Below are positions 62,386-64,000 of a stretch of 64,000 nucleotides of DNA, piece after piece. The stretch lies in contig OZ014411.1 of NCBI GenBank assembly GCA_963965975.1, positions 10,795,501 through 10,859,500 on the forward strand, read 5' to 3'. The notes beneath the pieces were generated by a model. That model was not told the DNA's origin, made no database searches, and saw only the letters and a program-made list of their open reading frames with translations. This DNA comes from Xestospongia bergquistia (taxonomy: Eukaryota > Porifera > Demospongiae > Haplosclerida > Petrosiidae). The stretch's first letter is position 1. Every line of letters starts with the position of its first letter. The position numbers were made by a program, and so were the translations under genes.

Positions 62386-62774
62386 TATCACTACTGGAAT
62401 GTGCAGGTCTCTACTTCCAGGCTAACTCTATTGCAGAAGAAAAACAAATAGCAGTGTTACTCATTGTTGTTGGAGCTAAGAATTACTCCTTACTACACAG
62501 CCTCCCAGCACCAGACAGCCACAAGACAAATCTTATGAGGACCTTATAGGTACACTCATGGCTCAATTTCAGTCAAAGCCATTCGTTATCTAAAAAAGGT
62601 TTCATTTTTATTGTTCAGTAGGGGGAATCACTATCCCAATATATACCAGAACTACAATAGTTAACTACCCACTGTGACTTTGGTGAACAATTAAACAATG
62701 CACTACGAGTACGAGATAGATTCGTATGTGGACTAAGGAGCAAAAGTATTCAATAATAGTTGCTAACCTAATGT

Positions 62775-63017
62775 TTGCTAAAGTTTGATCTTGTCCAAGG
62801 AATGGAAGCTGCAGACAACAATTCAAAGTCCCTACAAAGATCAGAAGAGATAGTCTCAAAAGATATCATGGCCTTCCCAGCAGCCCAAAGAGAAAAAGGA
62901 AGAGAGACCTGCTATCAATGTGGTAACAAAACTACACGGCTAAAGAATGTAAGTTTCTATATGTCAAATGCCACAACTGTGGCAAGAAAGGACACATTGC
63001 AACAGTTTTCCGATTGA
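62775..63017 (+). pseudogene. Gag remnant with zinc knuckle
   Basis: Contains a CYQCG half-knuckle and, in another frame, a CHNCGKKGH knuckle, so a frameshift splits the nucleocapsid region. The final Cys of the second knuckle is not retained. Upstream gag sequence (from about 62390) is recognisable only in pieces. Confidence 0.6.
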
Positions 63018-63103
63018 AAACAACAATCAATTAAACATAGCCCACAGACAAAGTACGTGGACTCGAAGGACAGTGATGCAGAGGACTATCAGCTGTTAGC
63101 AAA

Positions 63104-63295
63104 GTGTCTACACAATCAATTACAGCAGAGCTCCGGATAAACGACAAGCCTTTTAAGATGGAGGTTGACACTGGTGCAGCCATCTCACTAATACCTGTAG
63201 CAACAGTGAACATGTTGCTACCAAGAATCAAAGTACAACTGTCCAGCATGACCTTAATAACGTACACGTGTGAACAAATGAAGATAGAAAGATAG
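63104..63295 (+). pseudogene. Retropepsin fragment of the retrotransposon
   Basis: A 63-codon open piece with FKMEVDTGAAISLIP; the DTGA flanked by hydrophobic residues is the active-site loop of retroviral-type aspartic proteases. A GPSLLERNWL block near 63355-63385 follows in another frame, typical of the protease-reverse transcriptase junction in this group. The frame stops early. Confidence 0.7.
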
Positions 63296-63539
63296 AAGTA
63301 AATGTAGAGTATTGCGAGCAAAATGTACTTCTTTTAATTGTTGTTAAAGGAGATGGTCCCAGTTTACTAGAAAGAAACTGGTTGACATCTATTTGTTTAG
63401 ATTGGGTAAGGATTTCTGCAGTAACAGTAATACTAAGAACTGATCTAAAGAGGCTCCTGGACTGATATGCTAAGTTGTTTAAAGGAGATTTAGAAACTAT
63501 CACTTCAAAGATGCAACTCCACAATTTTTCAAAACATAA

Positions 63540-64000
63540 CCAGTTCCTTTTGTCATTAGAGGAGCTATGGAGGAGGAGCTAGACTGACTTGAAGCCATCA
63601 ATACAATTGTTAAGATAAATCACAATGATTGGGCATCACTAATAGTCCCAGTATGAAAAAAAGATGGGAAGTACTGCATCTGTAGTGACTACAAAGTCAC
63701 AATCAAACAAGTGATGGTGGTGGACCAGTATCCACTCCATAGGACATATTTGCTACATTGGCTGGTGGAAAGAAATTTACGATCTGGATTGTCCCAAGCA
63801 TTCAACAACTTAGCCCCAACCACGAATCCAGACAGTATGTGACTATTAACACCTACAAAGGGCTGTACCAGTATACTTGTCTACCATTTCGGGTAGCATC
63901 AGTGCCAGCTATTTTTCAAAGGCTCATGGATACTATCCTTCAAAATATACTTAACGTCATATGCTACAGTGATGACATTCTAGTGACTGGTAATGACAAT
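63540..64000 (+). pseudogene. Reverse transcriptase fragment
   Basis: Starts with a GAMEEELD-type motif and a NDWASLIVPV block, both followed by in-frame stops (near 63586 and 63655). The catalytic motif YSDDILVTG lies near 63965-63991. Frames shift several times, so no functional enzyme is encoded. Continues beyond the window. Confidence 0.7.

Larger units (their letters stand above)
62390..64000 (+). mobile_element. Decayed Ty3/gypsy-type LTR retrotransposon, runs off the window
   Basis: Gag-like sequence with a CCHC-type knuckle, a retropepsin and a reverse transcriptase follow in that order on the plus strand, as in the Ty3/gypsy group. Stops and frameshifts interrupt gag and the reverse transcriptase. 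The left LTR was not identified. RNase H and integrase, if present, are beyond the window. Confidence 0.75.

Overview
The window reads as AT-rich nuclear DNA of a metazoan. Genes are split into many small phase-matched exons separated by short GT-AG introns, and decayed transposons lie between and inside them. The compact AT-rich introns, the ankyrin-ZU5-Death gene type and a short fibrinogen-like secreted protein suggest a demosponge (Amphimedon-like). That assignment is from memory and could not be tested here. All gene models were assembled by eye from splice sites, phase continuity and comparison of two paralogs inside the window.

Two tandem paralogs on the minus strand dominate. Gene B runs from 59415 down to 34200 and is complete: its exons add up to 3213 nt, 1071 codons, with no phase conflict. 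Gene A runs from about 20410 down past position 1; its last few codons are outside the window and its first exon is uncertain. Both encode ankyrin repeats, then ZU5, a UPA-like region, a Death domain, an acidic/proline-rich linker, and a C-terminal domain that aligns with the vinculin/alpha-catenin tail. Gene A has 31 single-repeat ankyrin exons of exactly 99 nt; gene B has seven in the matching array plus one more. Gene B starts with MGTRLSKKGKKQT, which fits an N-myristoylation signal. The predicted product is a membrane-anchored ankyrin scaffold with a death-fold module and an actin-binding-type tail.

Intron 1 of gene B holds about 9.9 kb of a 140-bp tandem repeat (49178-59075, 71 countable units). 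On the gene's strand every unit carries AG, then three hypervariable bases, then GT (GTAAGT in 70 of 71). This could be an array of 3-nt microexons, a ladder of recursive splice sites, or a satellite with a variable junction.

Between the genes (20.4-34.2 kb) lie a decayed MULE-type transposase fragment, an apparently intact IS630/Tc1/mariner-related transposon inserted in it (25346-27201, with terminal inverted repeats), a degenerate minisatellite, a retroelement remnant, and an intronless secreted fibrinogen-like gene (31205-32242) flanked by direct repeats. Right of gene B (59.4-64 kb) are repeat-rich DNA and a decayed Ty3/gypsy-type retrotransposon running off the window.
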